Part shown: positions 27,474-36,061 of the stretch, one piece after another
Numbering within the stretch: the stretch's first letter is position 1
Layout of the letters: each line of letters starts with the position of its first letter
Notes under the pieces: model-generated
The model's database searches: none
What the model was told of the DNA's origin: nothing
What the model saw: only the letters and a program-made list of their open reading frames with translations
Position numbers and translations under genes: made by a program
Origin: Paraplanobispora takensis
GTDB taxonomy: Bacteria; Actinomycetota; Actinomycetes; Streptosporangiales; Streptosporangiaceae
Direction of reading: 5' to 3'
Assembly: GCF_016863195.1 (NCBI RefSeq)
Contig: NZ_BOOK01000016.1
Location: 124,001 to 188,000, forward strand
DNA: 64,000 nt

Positions 27474-28241
27474 ATGACACACACCATCCTCGTCACCGGC
27501 GGCACGGGCACCCTCGGCCGCCACGTCGTCGACCGGCTCACCGCCGCCGGTCACTCCGTCCGCGTGCTGAGCCGCACGCGCCCGCCGTACATCGGCGATC
27601 TGACCACCGGGGCCAGCCTGGCCGAGGCCGTCGAGGGGGTGCGGACGATCGTCCACCTGGCCAGCGACCCCTTCAAGAGGGGGGCCGACGTCGAGGCCGC
27701 CCGGCGCCTGATCGCCGCGGCGCCCGAGGGGACGCACCTCCTCTATGTCTCCATCGTCGGCGTCGACCGGCACCCCTACTCCTACTACCGTACGAAGTAC
27801 GAGGTCGAGGGCATGATCGAGCGCTCCGGCCTGCCGTACACCATCCTGCGGGCGACGCAGTTCCACGACCTGGTCCGTTACGGCGCGCGCATGCTGGCCC
27901 GGCTGCCGGTCATGTTCGTCCCGGCCGGGACGAGCTTCCAGCCGGTCGAGGCCGCGGACGTCGCCGAGCGGCTGGCCGAGTTGGCCGTGGGCGAGCCCGC
28001 CGGGCGCGTACCCGACATGGGCGGGCCGGAGGTCCTCGGCGCGGCCGAGATCGCGCGGATCCATCTTCGGGCGACGGGCAGACGGCGGCCCGTGCTGCCG
28101 GTCCCCATCCCGGGCAAGGTGTTCGCCGCCTTCCGCGGGGGCGTGCACACGGTGCCCGAACGCCGCGACGGCCGGGTCACCTTCGAGGAGTTCCTGACCG
28201 CGGCCGAGGACCGCTCCGGATACAGCGAGGCGGGCCGGTGA
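27474..28241 (+). CDS. NAD(P)-dependent SDR-family oxidoreductase/epimerase (ECF41 partner)
   Basis: This 255-aa protein is an atypical short-chain dehydrogenase of the NmrA/NAD(P)-binding epimerase-like group. The N terminus, HTILVTGGTGTLGRHVVDRL, holds the GxxGxxG nucleotide-binding loop. VRTIVHLASDP and SYYRTKYEVEGMIERSGLPY (with a YxxxK-like Tyr and Lys) follow, then ILRATQFHD and FQPVEAADVAERL. The substrate is unknown. It lies directly behind the ECF41 sigma factor and has a TGTCAC promoter element, so it is the probable main target of that sigma. Its stop codon overlaps the start of the next membrane protein gene (GTGA). Confidence 0.92.
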   Translation: MTHTILVTGGTGTLGRHVVDRLTAAGHSVRVLSRTRPPYIGDLTTGASLAEAVEGVRTIVHLASDPFKRGADVEAARRLIAAAPEGTHLLYVSIVGVDRHPYSYYRTKYEVEGMIERSGLPYTILRATQFHDLVRYGARMLARLPVMFVPAGTSFQPVEAADVAERLAELAVGEPAGRVPDMGGPEVLGAAEIARIHLRATGRRRPVLPVPIPGKVFAAFRGGVHTVPERRDGRVTFEEFLTAAEDRSGYSEAGR

Positions 28242-28819
28242 GCGCGCGGCCGGAGCCGGTCGTGACGGCCGGGGGCGAAGCGGAGCGGGACCGGGCGAAG
28301 GGAGATCGGGTGAGGCGGGATGCGGCGGCCGGAGGTTCCGGGGAGCGGGGCCGGGCGACGGGGTGGGGTCCGCCGCCCGGGGTCTCGCGATGGTTCCGTG
28401 CGGGCCTGGTCTATCTGGCGCTGACGCAACTCGTGATCGGGGCGTGGGCGCTGGTCTCCCCGGCCGGTTTCTACGAGGGGTTCCCGCTGCCCGGCCGCCG
28501 GTGGGTGGACCCGCCGTACAACGAGCACCTGCTGCTCGACTTCGGCGGCCTCAACCTGGGGTTCGGGGTGATGCTCGCGGTGGCGGCCGTCACGCTGGAC
28601 CGGCTGCTCGTCCGCACTCTCCTGGTGGGATTCCTGGTCTTCGCGGTGCCGCACCTGGCCTTCCACCTGGGGCACCTCGGGCACTTCCCGCCGGTGGACG
28701 CGGCCGGCCAGGCCGTCACGCTGTCGCTGGCCGTACTGATCCCCGTGGCGCTGCTGGGCCGGAGCCTGCGGGGGATCAGGCGGCGGGGGTCGGACCGTTC
28801 GCCCGGGGGAAACGGATGA
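28238..28819 (+). CDS. Membrane protein, translationally coupled to the SDR gene
   Basis: The 193-aa protein starts at GTG 28238, overlapping the TGA of the SDR gene by four bases. After a charged N-terminal stretch of about 50 residues it has four predicted membrane helices (GLVYLALTQLVIGAWALVSP, LNLGFGVMLAVAAVTL, LLVGFLVFAVPHLAFHLGHL and AVTLSLAVLIPVALLG). The loop FPLPGRRWVDPPYNEHLLLD and the His-rich HLAFHLGHLGHF could bind metal or cofactor. The family is not firmly recognised. The coupling suggests it works with the oxidoreductase, perhaps in a membrane stress response under the ECF41 sigma. Confidence 0.82.
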   Translation: MSARPEPVVTAGGEAERDRAKGDRVRRDAAAGGSGERGRATGWGPPPGVSRWFRAGLVYLALTQLVIGAWALVSPAGFYEGFPLPGRRWVDPPYNEHLLLDFGGLNLGFGVMLAVAAVTLDRLLVRTLLVGFLVFAVPHLAFHLGHLGHFPPVDAAGQAVTLSLAVLIPVALLGRSLRGIRRRGSDRSPGGNG

Positions 28820-28949
28820 CGTTGCGGCCCGTGTAGGCGCGCAGATCGACGACCTTGGGATCCCCCGGACTCCGGCGGCGTGTCGCGGAGCGGATGTCCC
28901 TGATCTTGATCCGCGCCACATGCGGTGGAACGACCACAAGTCTCCTCAT
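28776..28949 (-). CDS. Small basic protein (57 aa), function unknown
   Basis: The frame from ATG 28949, behind a G-run (GGGGGGCTCA), encodes MRRLVVVPPHVARIKIRDIR, then RSPGDPKVVDLRAYTGRNVI and RFPRANGPTPAA. It is rich in Arg with short hydrophobic runs and has no Cys and no membrane segment. The upstream DNA is AT-rich (TATAAC and similar) and looks like a promoter. It overlaps the 3' end of the convergent membrane protein gene by 44 nt. Another Arg-rich small ORF beginning MRR lies 74 nt upstream on the same strand. Real translation is plausible, not proven. Confidence 0.5.
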   Translation of the reverse strand: MRRLVVVPPHVARIKIRDIRSATRRRSPGDPKVVDLRAYTGRNVIRFPRANGPTPAA

Positions 28950-29022
28950 TGAGCCCCCCGGCGTGATGATTCCGTTATATGAAATATGCACATAACCGTA
29001 TAAGACGGCCGTAAGGATCGTG

Positions 29023-29124
29023 TCAGTAGGGCAGCCTGCGGCCCGACGGCGACCGTAGGTCCAGATCGGCCGTCCGGACGGGACGGCGCCGGGTCTGTGT
29101 CCGGGTGAGCTTGATGCGTCGCAT
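29023..29124 (-). CDS. Small basic peptide (33 aa), function unknown
   Basis: ATG 29124 is preceded by AGGAGGG at good spacing, a better ribosome binding site than most genes here. The product is MRRIKLTRTQTRRRPVRTAD followed by LDLRSPSGRRLPY, with 11 Arg in 33 residues. It shares the MRR start, an RIK or IK motif and an RRxSP-like element (RSPSG/RSPGD) with the small ORF at 28776, suggesting a related pair. A nucleic-acid-binding peptide, a toxin or a peptide precursor are possible; no modification gene is adjacent. Confidence 0.5.
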   Translation of the reverse strand: MRRIKLTRTQTRRRPVRTADLDLRSPSGRRLPY

Positions 29125-29348
29125 GGTCTGCCCTCCTTTCCTCACTGTCACTGTGCGCCGGGGCGCTTGACATCCGGTTGGCGGCCGCTTGCAGGGCCGC
29201 CTCCCGGGAGGTGCATGCGGGCAAACCTATAGGCGTGGCACGTCCGGTTCAATAGGTTCAGTGACTCTGGGAATCCGTATTTATACGTGTAGTGACGAGC
29301 CTTTGGCCACCTGTTGGGCGGGGACCTGGGACGATGCCGCCCCGAAGG

Positions 29349-31355
29349 TCACCGTGCGGTGTAGGTGAGGTCGATCTGATCCATCGCGGTGGCGGGGCCC
29401 TCGGCCAGGACGCGTACGGCGCGGCCCTGAAGGTCCAGCATGACCACTTCCCTGTCCTTCCCCCGTGATCTGATCCCCAGCAGGTTGCGTTCGCCCAGCC
29501 AGCCGGCGAAGTCCGTCCCCTCGGGCAGGGGCACGGTGGCCTTCTTTGCGCCGGTGACGTAATCCCATAGACAGATGTTTCCCGATTTATCGGGACAAAC
29601 CGTAGTGACGACCGTGCCCAGCGGGGTGACCGCGACGTCGTCCCACGTCGCCTGGCCGACCGAGCGCAGCGTGCGCACGAGCGAGCCGTCGAGGTTCCTG
29701 ACCCGGACCGCACCGCCGGGAGCCTGCTGGACCACGGTCGTCCCGTCGGGACCCCAGGCGTATATATACGGCTGGTCGTTGTCGTCGGCGACGGCGACGA
29801 ACCGCGCGCTGCGCGTGGCCGCGTCCACGATCGTGAAGCCCGTGCTCCGCCCGATCAGCTGGTGCGGCCCGACCGTCTCGAAGGTGGTCAGCAGCACCCG
29901 GGAACCATCGGGCGACCAGCGCGGATAGCGGCTCTGCGCCGGTCGCCGCACGGTCCGCACGACGGACTGCCCGCCGGTGGCCCGGTCGACGATCCGGATC
30001 TGGTCGAAGTCGAAGAAGTCGGTCTTGAAATGCGGGCTGACCACGAAGAACGAGCCGCCCGGGGAAACGACGAGGTCGTTCCTGCCCTCGAACTTCTCGA
30101 AGGCGTCCCCGTCGCGGGCCCTGACGAACGGCGGGCCCGAGCTCGTGACCTCCCGGTTGTCCTCGTAGGAGGTGACCCGCCAGGAGTCCGCGGGGTTCTC
30201 CCGCAGTGTGATCTCCGTTCCCGGGATCCGCACCGACGTGGTCGACTCCGCGGCCATGGTCCCGCCGGTCCGGCGCTGGGCGGGGGGAGCCGCCGTCCCG
30301 CGCTCCGCCGTACCGCCCCCGGACGCGCCGCCGTCCGGCCGATCGCCCACCGCCATGTGGATCCCGGCCCCGGAGGCGAGTGCGAGCACCACCGCGGCCA
30401 GTCCCGTGACGATCCCGCGGCGGCCGCGCATGACCTCGCCCATGCCGCGGGCGGAGGAGGGGATCGTGTCACCCTCCCGCAGGGACGGGTCCTCCTCCAC
30501 GCCGGGATCGCGCCCCCCGGCCCGGGCGCGGCCCTCGGCCAGCAGGCGCGGCGGCGCGACGGCGTGGCCGAGCAGCCGCAGCAGCGCCGCCGTGGCGGTC
30601 GGCCGCACGGCCGGATCCTTGGCCAGGCACTGCAGGACCAGCTCCCGCAGTTCCCCCTCCAGTTCGCCCACCTTCGGCTCGCCGGACAGGATCCGGTGGA
30701 TGGTCGCCGGAACCGGCCCCGTCCCGAACGGGGGCGAACCGGTCGCCGCGCAGGTCACCGTGGCCGCCCAGGCGAACATGTCGGAGGCCGGCCCGGTCGG
30801 CGCCCCGCTGAACTGCTCGGGCGCCATGTAGGGCGGGGTGCCGACGATGTGCTCGGCGGTGGCCTCGGAGTCCTCCGCCCGGGCGATCCCGAAGTCGATG
30901 ACGCGGGGCCCGTCCCTGGCCAGCAGCACGTTGGCGGGTTTGAGATCCCGATGGACCACGCCCGCCTGGTGGATCGCCGACAGGGCGGTGAGCATGCCGA
31001 TCGCCAGCCTGCGCAGCTCCGTACCCCGCAGGACCCCGCGCTCGTCGATCACCTGCGCGAGGCTGGGGCCGTCGACGTACTCGCTGACGATGTACGGCGC
31101 GCCGCCGAACTCGCCGTGCTCCAGCACCTGCGCCGTGCAGAACGCCTTCACCCGCAGGGCGAGCTCGATCTCCCGGTGGAACTCGGTGAGGGCGGAGTCG
31201 TCACTCCCCGCGCGCAGCAGCTTGACCGCGACCCGCTCACCCGAGGGCGACTCGGCCAGGTAGACCACGCCCTGCCCGCCCGCGCCCAGCCGGCCGGTGA
31301 TCCGATGACCGCCGATCCACGCGGGATCGGCGGCGCGCAGGGGATCGACCGGCAT
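29349..31355 (-). CDS. Ser/Thr protein kinase with extracellular beta-propeller-like domain (active)
   Basis: This PknB-type membrane kinase has 668 aa. The kinase domain (about residues 17-280) is complete: Gly loop GRLGAGGQGVVY, Lys45 in VAVKLL, catalytic HRDLKPAN (His135, Asp137), DFG 154-156, and the PYMAPEQF activation segment. A juxtamembrane linker leads to one membrane helix (GIVTGLAAVVLALASGAGIH) and an extracellular domain of about 310 aa with repeated WSPDGSRVL- and WGPDGTTVV-type strands, like WD40/TolB propellers. The ATG overlaps the TGA of the upstream pseudokinase gene by one base (TGATG), so the two are translated together. It probably senses a cell-wall or envelope signal. 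Confidence 0.95.
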   Translation of the reverse strand: MPVDPLRAADPAWIGGHRITGRLGAGGQGVVYLAESPSGERVAVKLLRAGSDDSALTEFHREIELALRVKAFCTAQVLEHGEFGGAPYIVSEYVDGPSLAQVIDERGVLRGTELRRLAIGMLTALSAIHQAGVVHRDLKPANVLLARDGPRVIDFGIARAEDSEATAEHIVGTPPYMAPEQFSGAPTGPASDMFAWAATVTCAATGSPPFGTGPVPATIHRILSGEPKVGELEGELRELVLQCLAKDPAVRPTATAALLRLLGHAVAPPRLLAEGRARAGGRDPGVEEDPSLREGDTIPSSARGMGEVMRGRRGIVTGLAAVVLALASGAGIHMAVGDRPDGGASGGGTAERGTAAPPAQRRTGGTMAAESTTSVRIPGTEITLRENPADSWRVTSYEDNREVTSSGPPFVRARDGDAFEKFEGRNDLVVSPGGSFFVVSPHFKTDFFDFDQIRIVDRATGGQSVVRTVRRPAQSRYPRWSPDGSRVLLTTFETVGPHQLIGRSTGFTIVDAATRSARFVAVADDNDQPYIYAWGPDGTTVVQQAPGGAVRVRNLDGSLVRTLRSVGQATWDDVAVTPLGTVVTTVCPDKSGNICLWDYVTGAKKATVPLPEGTDFAGWLGERNLLGIRSRGKDREVVMLDLQGRAVRVLAEGPATAMDQIDLTYTAR

Positions 31356-33268
31356 CAGGGAGCCGACCGGCGGGTGAAGCTCAGGATCGAGTTCACCTTC
31401 CTGCCCATGATGTCGGCGAGCACCCGCTGCGTCCCCCCGGCGAAGTCGATCACCTGGGCCTGGCGGTTCTTCCCGACGTTCTTCACCACCAGCAGGTGGT
31501 TCTCGTTGAACCAGCCCAGGAGCTCGTTCACATCGGTGCCGGGGATGGTGTGGCGGCGGTTGCCGGTCGCGGTGTCCCACACGCAGATGCCCTGGTCCTT
31601 GGGGCAGACGGTGGTGAAGAGCTTGCCGGAGGGGGAGAACCAGTTCACGCTCCGGGGAGCGCCGACCCAGTGCATGGTCCGGACGATCTGCCCCTGGAGG
31701 TTGTAGAAGTCGGCGCCGGAGGTCTTGCCGTCGAAGTAGCGCCGGGCGACCGATCCGTCGGGGGCGAAGGTGAAGGGGTCGGTGGAGGAGCCCACGACCT
31801 CGGTCACCACGAGGGTGGACTTCCTGGCGGCCACGTCCACGAGCACGAAGCCGCCGCTCACCTGCTTGTCCTTCTGGACGACCGAGAGCAGGACCTTGGA
31901 GCCGTCCGCCGACCACACCGGGAAGGCGGTCTCGAACGGCTTCTTCACGGTCGGCACCGTGAAGGCCTCACCGGTCGCGACCTCGGTGATCTTGAGGTAG
32001 TCCGTGTCCGACTGGGTGAACTTCAGGTTGGGGCTGAGGGCCACCAGTTCCTCGTCGGGCGACAGGGCCGGGGACATCACGTTGTCCACCCGGCGGTAGA
32101 CGTCCTTGCCCTTCTCCCGGGCGAAGGTGTCGAAGGGGGCCTCCACGGTGGCGTAACCGCTGAGCCTGACCGGGTCCTCCGGGTGTTCGTGCAGGACGAT
32201 GCCGATGTCGGGCAGGGGGATGTTCCTGGACGCCTTCTCCACCTCCTCCAGCGGGGACAGCACGACCTCCGGCCCCGTGGCACCGGGCTTTGCGGAGGGG
32301 AGGAGTTCTCCCGCCGGGGACGGCGTGCCTGCGGCGACGGGGGTCGAGGCCGCAGACGGGGACGTGAGCAGGTATACCGTGCCGCCGGACAGCAGGGCGA
32401 TGGCCATGGCACCGGCGCCCAGCAGCAGCGGCCGGCGGCGCCGTACGGGGCGGGTGGCGGCCGGGGCGGGGCCGAGGTCGGTGGTGAGCAGCTCGCCGAC
32501 CAGCCTGAGCAGGACGTCGCTCGCCGCCGGGCGGCCGCCCGGGTCCTTGGCCAGGCACATCGCGACGGTGCCGCGCAGGTCGTCCTCCACCGCGCCCAGG
32601 TCCGGCTCGTCGTTGAGGATGCGGTTGACGGTCCCGGCCATCGAGCCGCCGTCGAAGGGGGAGCGTCCCGTCGCGGCGAACACCAGCGTCGCGGCCCAGC
32701 CGAACAGGTCGGCCGCGGACGCGGGGTCCGCGCCGCGGAGCACCTCGGGGGCGGTGAAGGCCGGGACGCCGACCCTGCGGGTGTCGGCGGCCTCGGTCGC
32801 GGACAGGGCCCTGGCCACCCCGAAGTTGATCACCCGTGGCCCGTCGGGGCCCAGCACGACGTTGTCGGGGCGGATGTCACCGTGGATCATCCCGGCCTGG
32901 TGGACGGCCACCAGCGCCGTCATCATGCCGACCGCGAGCCGGTGCAGCGCCGCACCCCGCAGGGTGCCCCCGGAGGCGACGGCCTCCTGGAGGTCGGGGC
33001 CGTCGATGTACTCGCTCACGATGTACGGCCGGCCGTCCGCCACCCCGGTGCCCAGGACCTCGGCGGTGCAGAACGCCGAGATCTCCCGCAACGGCCCGGC
33101 CGCGGCGAGGAAGCGCTCCCGGTCGAGGTCGGCCGGGAGCAGTCTGACGACGACCCGGCCCCCGCCGGGCGAACGTCCCAGATAGACCGCTTCCCCGAGC
33201 CGGCCGGTGATCTCGTACTCATCCACGCGTCCGGGATCCCCCGGGCCGATCGGCCCGACATCCGGCAT
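31355..33268 (-). CDS. Receptor-type pseudokinase with beta-propeller-like domain
   Basis: The 637-aa protein has the same architecture as the next gene (kinase fold, membrane helix LLLGAGAMAIALLSGGTVYLL, extracellular propeller-like domain) but lacks the catalytic residues. The Gly loop is shortened to GRLGEAVYLG, the beta-3 Lys is Arg42 (VVVRLL), HRD is HGD (129-131) with Arg133 for Lys, and DFG is NFG (148-150). The fold markers are kept (VSEYIDGPDL, FTAPEVLRGA, DLFGWAATLVFAATGRSPFD). It should bind but not phosphorylate, most likely acting as partner or allosteric regulator of the coupled active kinase. It is the first gene of the pair. The start is ATG 33268 with GGGGGAATC upstream. Confidence 0.93.
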   Translation of the reverse strand: MPDVGPIGPGDPGRVDEYEITGRLGEAVYLGRSPGGGRVVVRLLPADLDRERFLAAAGPLREISAFCTAEVLGTGVADGRPYIVSEYIDGPDLQEAVASGGTLRGAALHRLAVGMMTALVAVHQAGMIHGDIRPDNVVLGPDGPRVINFGVARALSATEAADTRRVGVPAFTAPEVLRGADPASAADLFGWAATLVFAATGRSPFDGGSMAGTVNRILNDEPDLGAVEDDLRGTVAMCLAKDPGGRPAASDVLLRLVGELLTTDLGPAPAATRPVRRRRPLLLGAGAMAIALLSGGTVYLLTSPSAASTPVAAGTPSPAGELLPSAKPGATGPEVVLSPLEEVEKASRNIPLPDIGIVLHEHPEDPVRLSGYATVEAPFDTFAREKGKDVYRRVDNVMSPALSPDEELVALSPNLKFTQSDTDYLKITEVATGEAFTVPTVKKPFETAFPVWSADGSKVLLSVVQKDKQVSGGFVLVDVAARKSTLVVTEVVGSSTDPFTFAPDGSVARRYFDGKTSGADFYNLQGQIVRTMHWVGAPRSVNWFSPSGKLFTTVCPKDQGICVWDTATGNRRHTIPGTDVNELLGWFNENHLLVVKNVGKNRQAQVIDFAGGTQRVLADIMGRKVNSILSFTRRSAP

Positions 33269-33415
33269 GATGATTCCCCCCTGAGACGGTCATTGCGGAT
33301 CACCAATTATGGGGATCAAGGCTGACAAAGGGCACTCCTTCGGCCAAGATGACCAGGCCGACCGGCCCGGCCGTCCCCGTGCCGTCCTCCCGGATCGGTC
33401 CCAGGATGCCGATGA

Positions 33416-34150
33416 TCAAGACGGTTCGATGCCTTCGACGATCTCGGGGAGGTGGGGGAGCAGGGGCTCGCCGGCCAGGACGGTCACGGCCACGCCGGGG
33501 CGTTCGATCCAGCCGACCAGGCGGCCGGGGCCCAGGGCTCCGTCGCCCTCCATGGCGAGGACCCGCCGTCCGGCGAGGGACTCGACCGTGACGTCTCCGG
33601 AGAACCTGCCCAAGGGGACCGGAAGGTTCCTGAGACGGTCCAGGTCGCGCAGGGCGTCCCAGCAGACCACCCGGATCCACAGGAACCGGTGCCGCTCGTC
33701 GGCGTCGTCCCTGTCGTCGGACCAGGAGCGGCCGTACTCCCACACCTCGCCGTACGACTGCGGGGCCGGGCTCTCGCTCCAGGAGAACCCCTCCGGCACG
33801 TACCCGACGTGCAGCCCGTCGATCACGTTCCCGCTCCGGGGCGGGGGCTCCGGTTCGGAGTCGCCGGACGGCACGGCCTGCCCGGCGGCGGGCCGGCGCC
33901 GGGGGTCGCACAGTCCCGCCGGTCCGGAGGCGCGGGCCGTCACGGCGTCCGGCGCCCCGGAAGGCACCGCGGAAGGTGACGCGGACGGCGCCGCGGCGGT
34001 AGGGACCGGTGAGGCGGCGGGCGGTGCCGCCGTGTCCCGGGACGGCGCCGCGGACGACGCCGCGGGGGAGCAGGCGGCCAGGAGCGAGATCGTCATCAGC
34101 GTCAGTGCGATGCCGGCGCCCCCGCGGGGACCGGCGTGCGACGGCTTCAT
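33416..34150 (-). CDS. Lipoprotein of unknown function
   Basis: The 244-aa protein has a lipoprotein signal peptide ending in lipobox LLAAC (Cys about residue 27), then a Pro/Ala/Ser linker of about 45 residues and a folded domain with GLHVGYVPEGFSWSE, WEYGRSWSD and LWIRVVCWDALRDL, ending VEGIEPS. It has no known family, though the pattern resembles small sensor-type lipoproteins. It lies upstream of the kinase pair on the same strand, 147 nt away, and might supply an extracellular signal to it; this is only a guess from position. No good ribosome binding site precedes ATG 34150. Confidence 0.8.
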   Translation of the reverse strand: MKPSHAGPRGGAGIALTLMTISLLAACSPAASSAAPSRDTAAPPAASPVPTAAAPSASPSAVPSGAPDAVTARASGPAGLCDPRRRPAAGQAVPSGDSEPEPPPRSGNVIDGLHVGYVPEGFSWSESPAPQSYGEVWEYGRSWSDDRDDADERHRFLWIRVVCWDALRDLDRLRNLPVPLGRFSGDVTVESLAGRRVLAMEGDGALGPGRLVGWIERPGVAVTVLAGEPLLPHLPEIVEGIEPS

Positions 34151-34315
34151 ATCTCATTGGAGGTTCGCGGGGCCGCGGAGGTTCGCGGGTTTCCCCGGCG
34201 AAAAGGAAGATCGGGAAGACTGGGGCCGCGGGACGGGGGCGCCGCGTAGGGTGGGAGGGCGGTGCCCCGGCGCTGCGGGCGCGGCGCCGGCGAAGTGACC
34301 ACGGGGAGGCCCGCC

Positions 34316-34699
34316 ATGCCGGTCGAGCTCAACCACACCATCGTCGCGGCCAGCGACAAGAAGGCCTCCGCCGACTTCCTGGCCTCCATCCTCGGCCTGG
34401 CGGTCGGCGCGCCGTACGGGCCGTTCCTCCCGGTCGAGACGGGCAACGGGGTCACCCTGGACTTCATGGACCACGACGGTCCGATCACCCCGCAGCACTA
34501 CGCCTTCCTGATCTCCGAGGAGGAGTTCGACACCATCTTCGAGCGGATCCGGCAGGCGGGGGTCACCTACTACGCCGACCCCGGCCACCGGCAGCCCGGG
34601 CGGATCAACCGCAACGACGGCGGCCGGGGCCTGTACTTCGAGGACCCCGACCGGCACAACCTGGAGATCATCACCCGCCCGTACGGCAGCGGCGGCTGA
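34316..34699 (+). CDS. VOC (glyoxalase/bleomycin-resistance fold) protein
   Basis: This small cytosolic protein of 127 aa has one vicinal-oxygen-chelate domain: VELNHTIVAASDKKASADFL, ILGLAVGAPYGPFLPVE, YAFLISEEEFDTIFERI and a C-terminal GRGLYFEDPDRHNLEIITRP, with His and Glu as metal ligands. Whether it is an enzyme or a drug-binding protein cannot be told. The start is ATG 34316 behind GGGGAGG. It is a single gene, divergent from the lipoprotein. Confidence 0.93.
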   Translation: MPVELNHTIVAASDKKASADFLASILGLAVGAPYGPFLPVETGNGVTLDFMDHDGPITPQHYAFLISEEEFDTIFERIRQAGVTYYADPGHRQPGRINRNDGGRGLYFEDPDRHNLEIITRPYGSGG

Positions 34700-34759
34700 T
34701 CCCGGCTCCGTGACCGGCCGGCGGCCGGACGGGCGAGGCGGTCGGGCGGGGCGAGGCGG

Positions 34760-35929
34760 TCAGGCGGACGAGGCGGCGACGGGATGCTCGACGGCCTGGC
34801 GCCGTTCGGCGACGATCACCGCCGTCACCAGGGCCACCAGGGCGACCAGCTGCGCCAGGGCGGACCACAGCCCGAGGGCGACCGTCAGCGGCGCGACCAG
34901 CGCCCCCACGACCCGCAGGCGGTTGCCCGGGATCCCGAGCACCCGGCGGAACCAGGCGTTTCCCGCCAGGAACAGGGTGACGCCTGCGGCCAGGGTCACG
35001 GAGGCGGCGAGCTTCAGCGGGTCCACCGGGTGGCCGATGGCCTTCTTGATCCCCGCGGCCACCGCGACGACGCCCAGCAGGATCGGGATGTGCGCGTAGA
35101 AGTACGCGCCGAGGATCAGCCGCGTGCGCCGTACCGGCTCGTTGGCGTTCAGGCTGTGCTCGGCACGCGTCTCGTCGTCGCCGCCGAAGTACACCCACCA
35201 CAGGCACGCGGCCAGCGCGAGGCCGAGCACCGCGGCCAGGCCCAGGGCGAAGCCGATCGGCAGGTCCTTGGCCCCGATGCCGATCGCCACGATCGACTCG
35301 CCGAGCATCACGATCACCAGCAGCCCGTGCCGCTCCACGATGTGCGCGGCCTTCAGCGCGAAGCCCTTCTGCCCGATGAAGTACGGGCTGCTCCAGAGCA
35401 GGAGCACCGCCAGGCCCCAGAGCAGATAGTCGTAGGGCGGGTCGAACAGGCTCGCCGCGCCGATCAGCGCGACCCCGCCGAGGTTGAACGGGATGACCCG
35501 GGAGATGGCGGCGGTCGCCTGGAGGTACAGGCCCGCGTGGACGAGGATCAGCAGCAGGTAGCCGACGGTGAAGGCGACGCCTCCGCCGTCGAAGGCCGTG
35601 GGGATCGCCAGCGCCACGATCAGGAACCCGGCCATGCCCAGCAGGATCAGCACCCGCCGGGCGGGCCGCACCGGGGGGATGGCGTTGGTCAGCCAGGCGT
35701 AGCCGGCGTACATCCACCAGATGACCCCGAACACCAGCAGCACCTGCAGCGACCCATGCCAGGGGGCGCCGTTCTGGATGCCGTCGACCACCAGCCCGGT
35801 GAGCTGGGTGACGGTGAAGACGAAGACGAGGTCGAAGAAGAGCTCGAGCGTGGAGACGCGCAGCTCGGTCTCGGGGGGCACGGGTTCGGCCCGCTCGGCG
35901 AACCAGCTGGGGAGGCGCATGCCGGACAT
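34760..35929 (-). CDS. LtrA (low temperature requirement) family membrane protein
   Basis: The 389-aa polytopic protein has about ten membrane helices. The N-terminal signature, ELRVSTLELFFDLVFVFTVT, and the motif VMLGESIVAIGIGAKD are diagnostic for the LtrA family. WRHL-type charged loops are few, and most of the sequence is hydrophobic (VALIGAASLFDPPYDYLLWG, LAVLLLWSSPYFIGQKGF). The molecular role is unknown; the family is widespread in soil actinobacteria. An internal ATG at 35920 is an alternative start. It ends convergently with the VOC gene, 60 nt apart. Confidence 0.9.
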   Translation of the reverse strand: MSGMRLPSWFAERAEPVPPETELRVSTLELFFDLVFVFTVTQLTGLVVDGIQNGAPWHGSLQVLLVFGVIWWMYAGYAWLTNAIPPVRPARRVLILLGMAGFLIVALAIPTAFDGGGVAFTVGYLLLILVHAGLYLQATAAISRVIPFNLGGVALIGAASLFDPPYDYLLWGLAVLLLWSSPYFIGQKGFALKAAHIVERHGLLVIVMLGESIVAIGIGAKDLPIGFALGLAAVLGLALAACLWWVYFGGDDETRAEHSLNANEPVRRTRLILGAYFYAHIPILLGVVAVAAGIKKAIGHPVDPLKLAASVTLAAGVTLFLAGNAWFRRVLGIPGNRLRVVGALVAPLTVALGLWSALAQLVALVALVTAVIVAERRQAVEHPVAASSA

Positions 35930-36061
35930 TGTTACGCCGACGCGGGCGGCACCGCACCGAATAAAACACGATTTATGGAGTTATGTCGCGTTACGCCGCT
36001 AGCGGAGTGATCACCAGCGGCCGGCTCGTCGTCGGCGAAGCCGTCCTCACCGCCCGGCGGT

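Noticed and set aside
28946-29224. A 92-codon minus-strand frame overlapping the two small Arg-rich ORFs
   Set aside because: It lacks a ribosome binding site and sensible composition, and the smaller ORF in another frame has a strong ribosome binding site.
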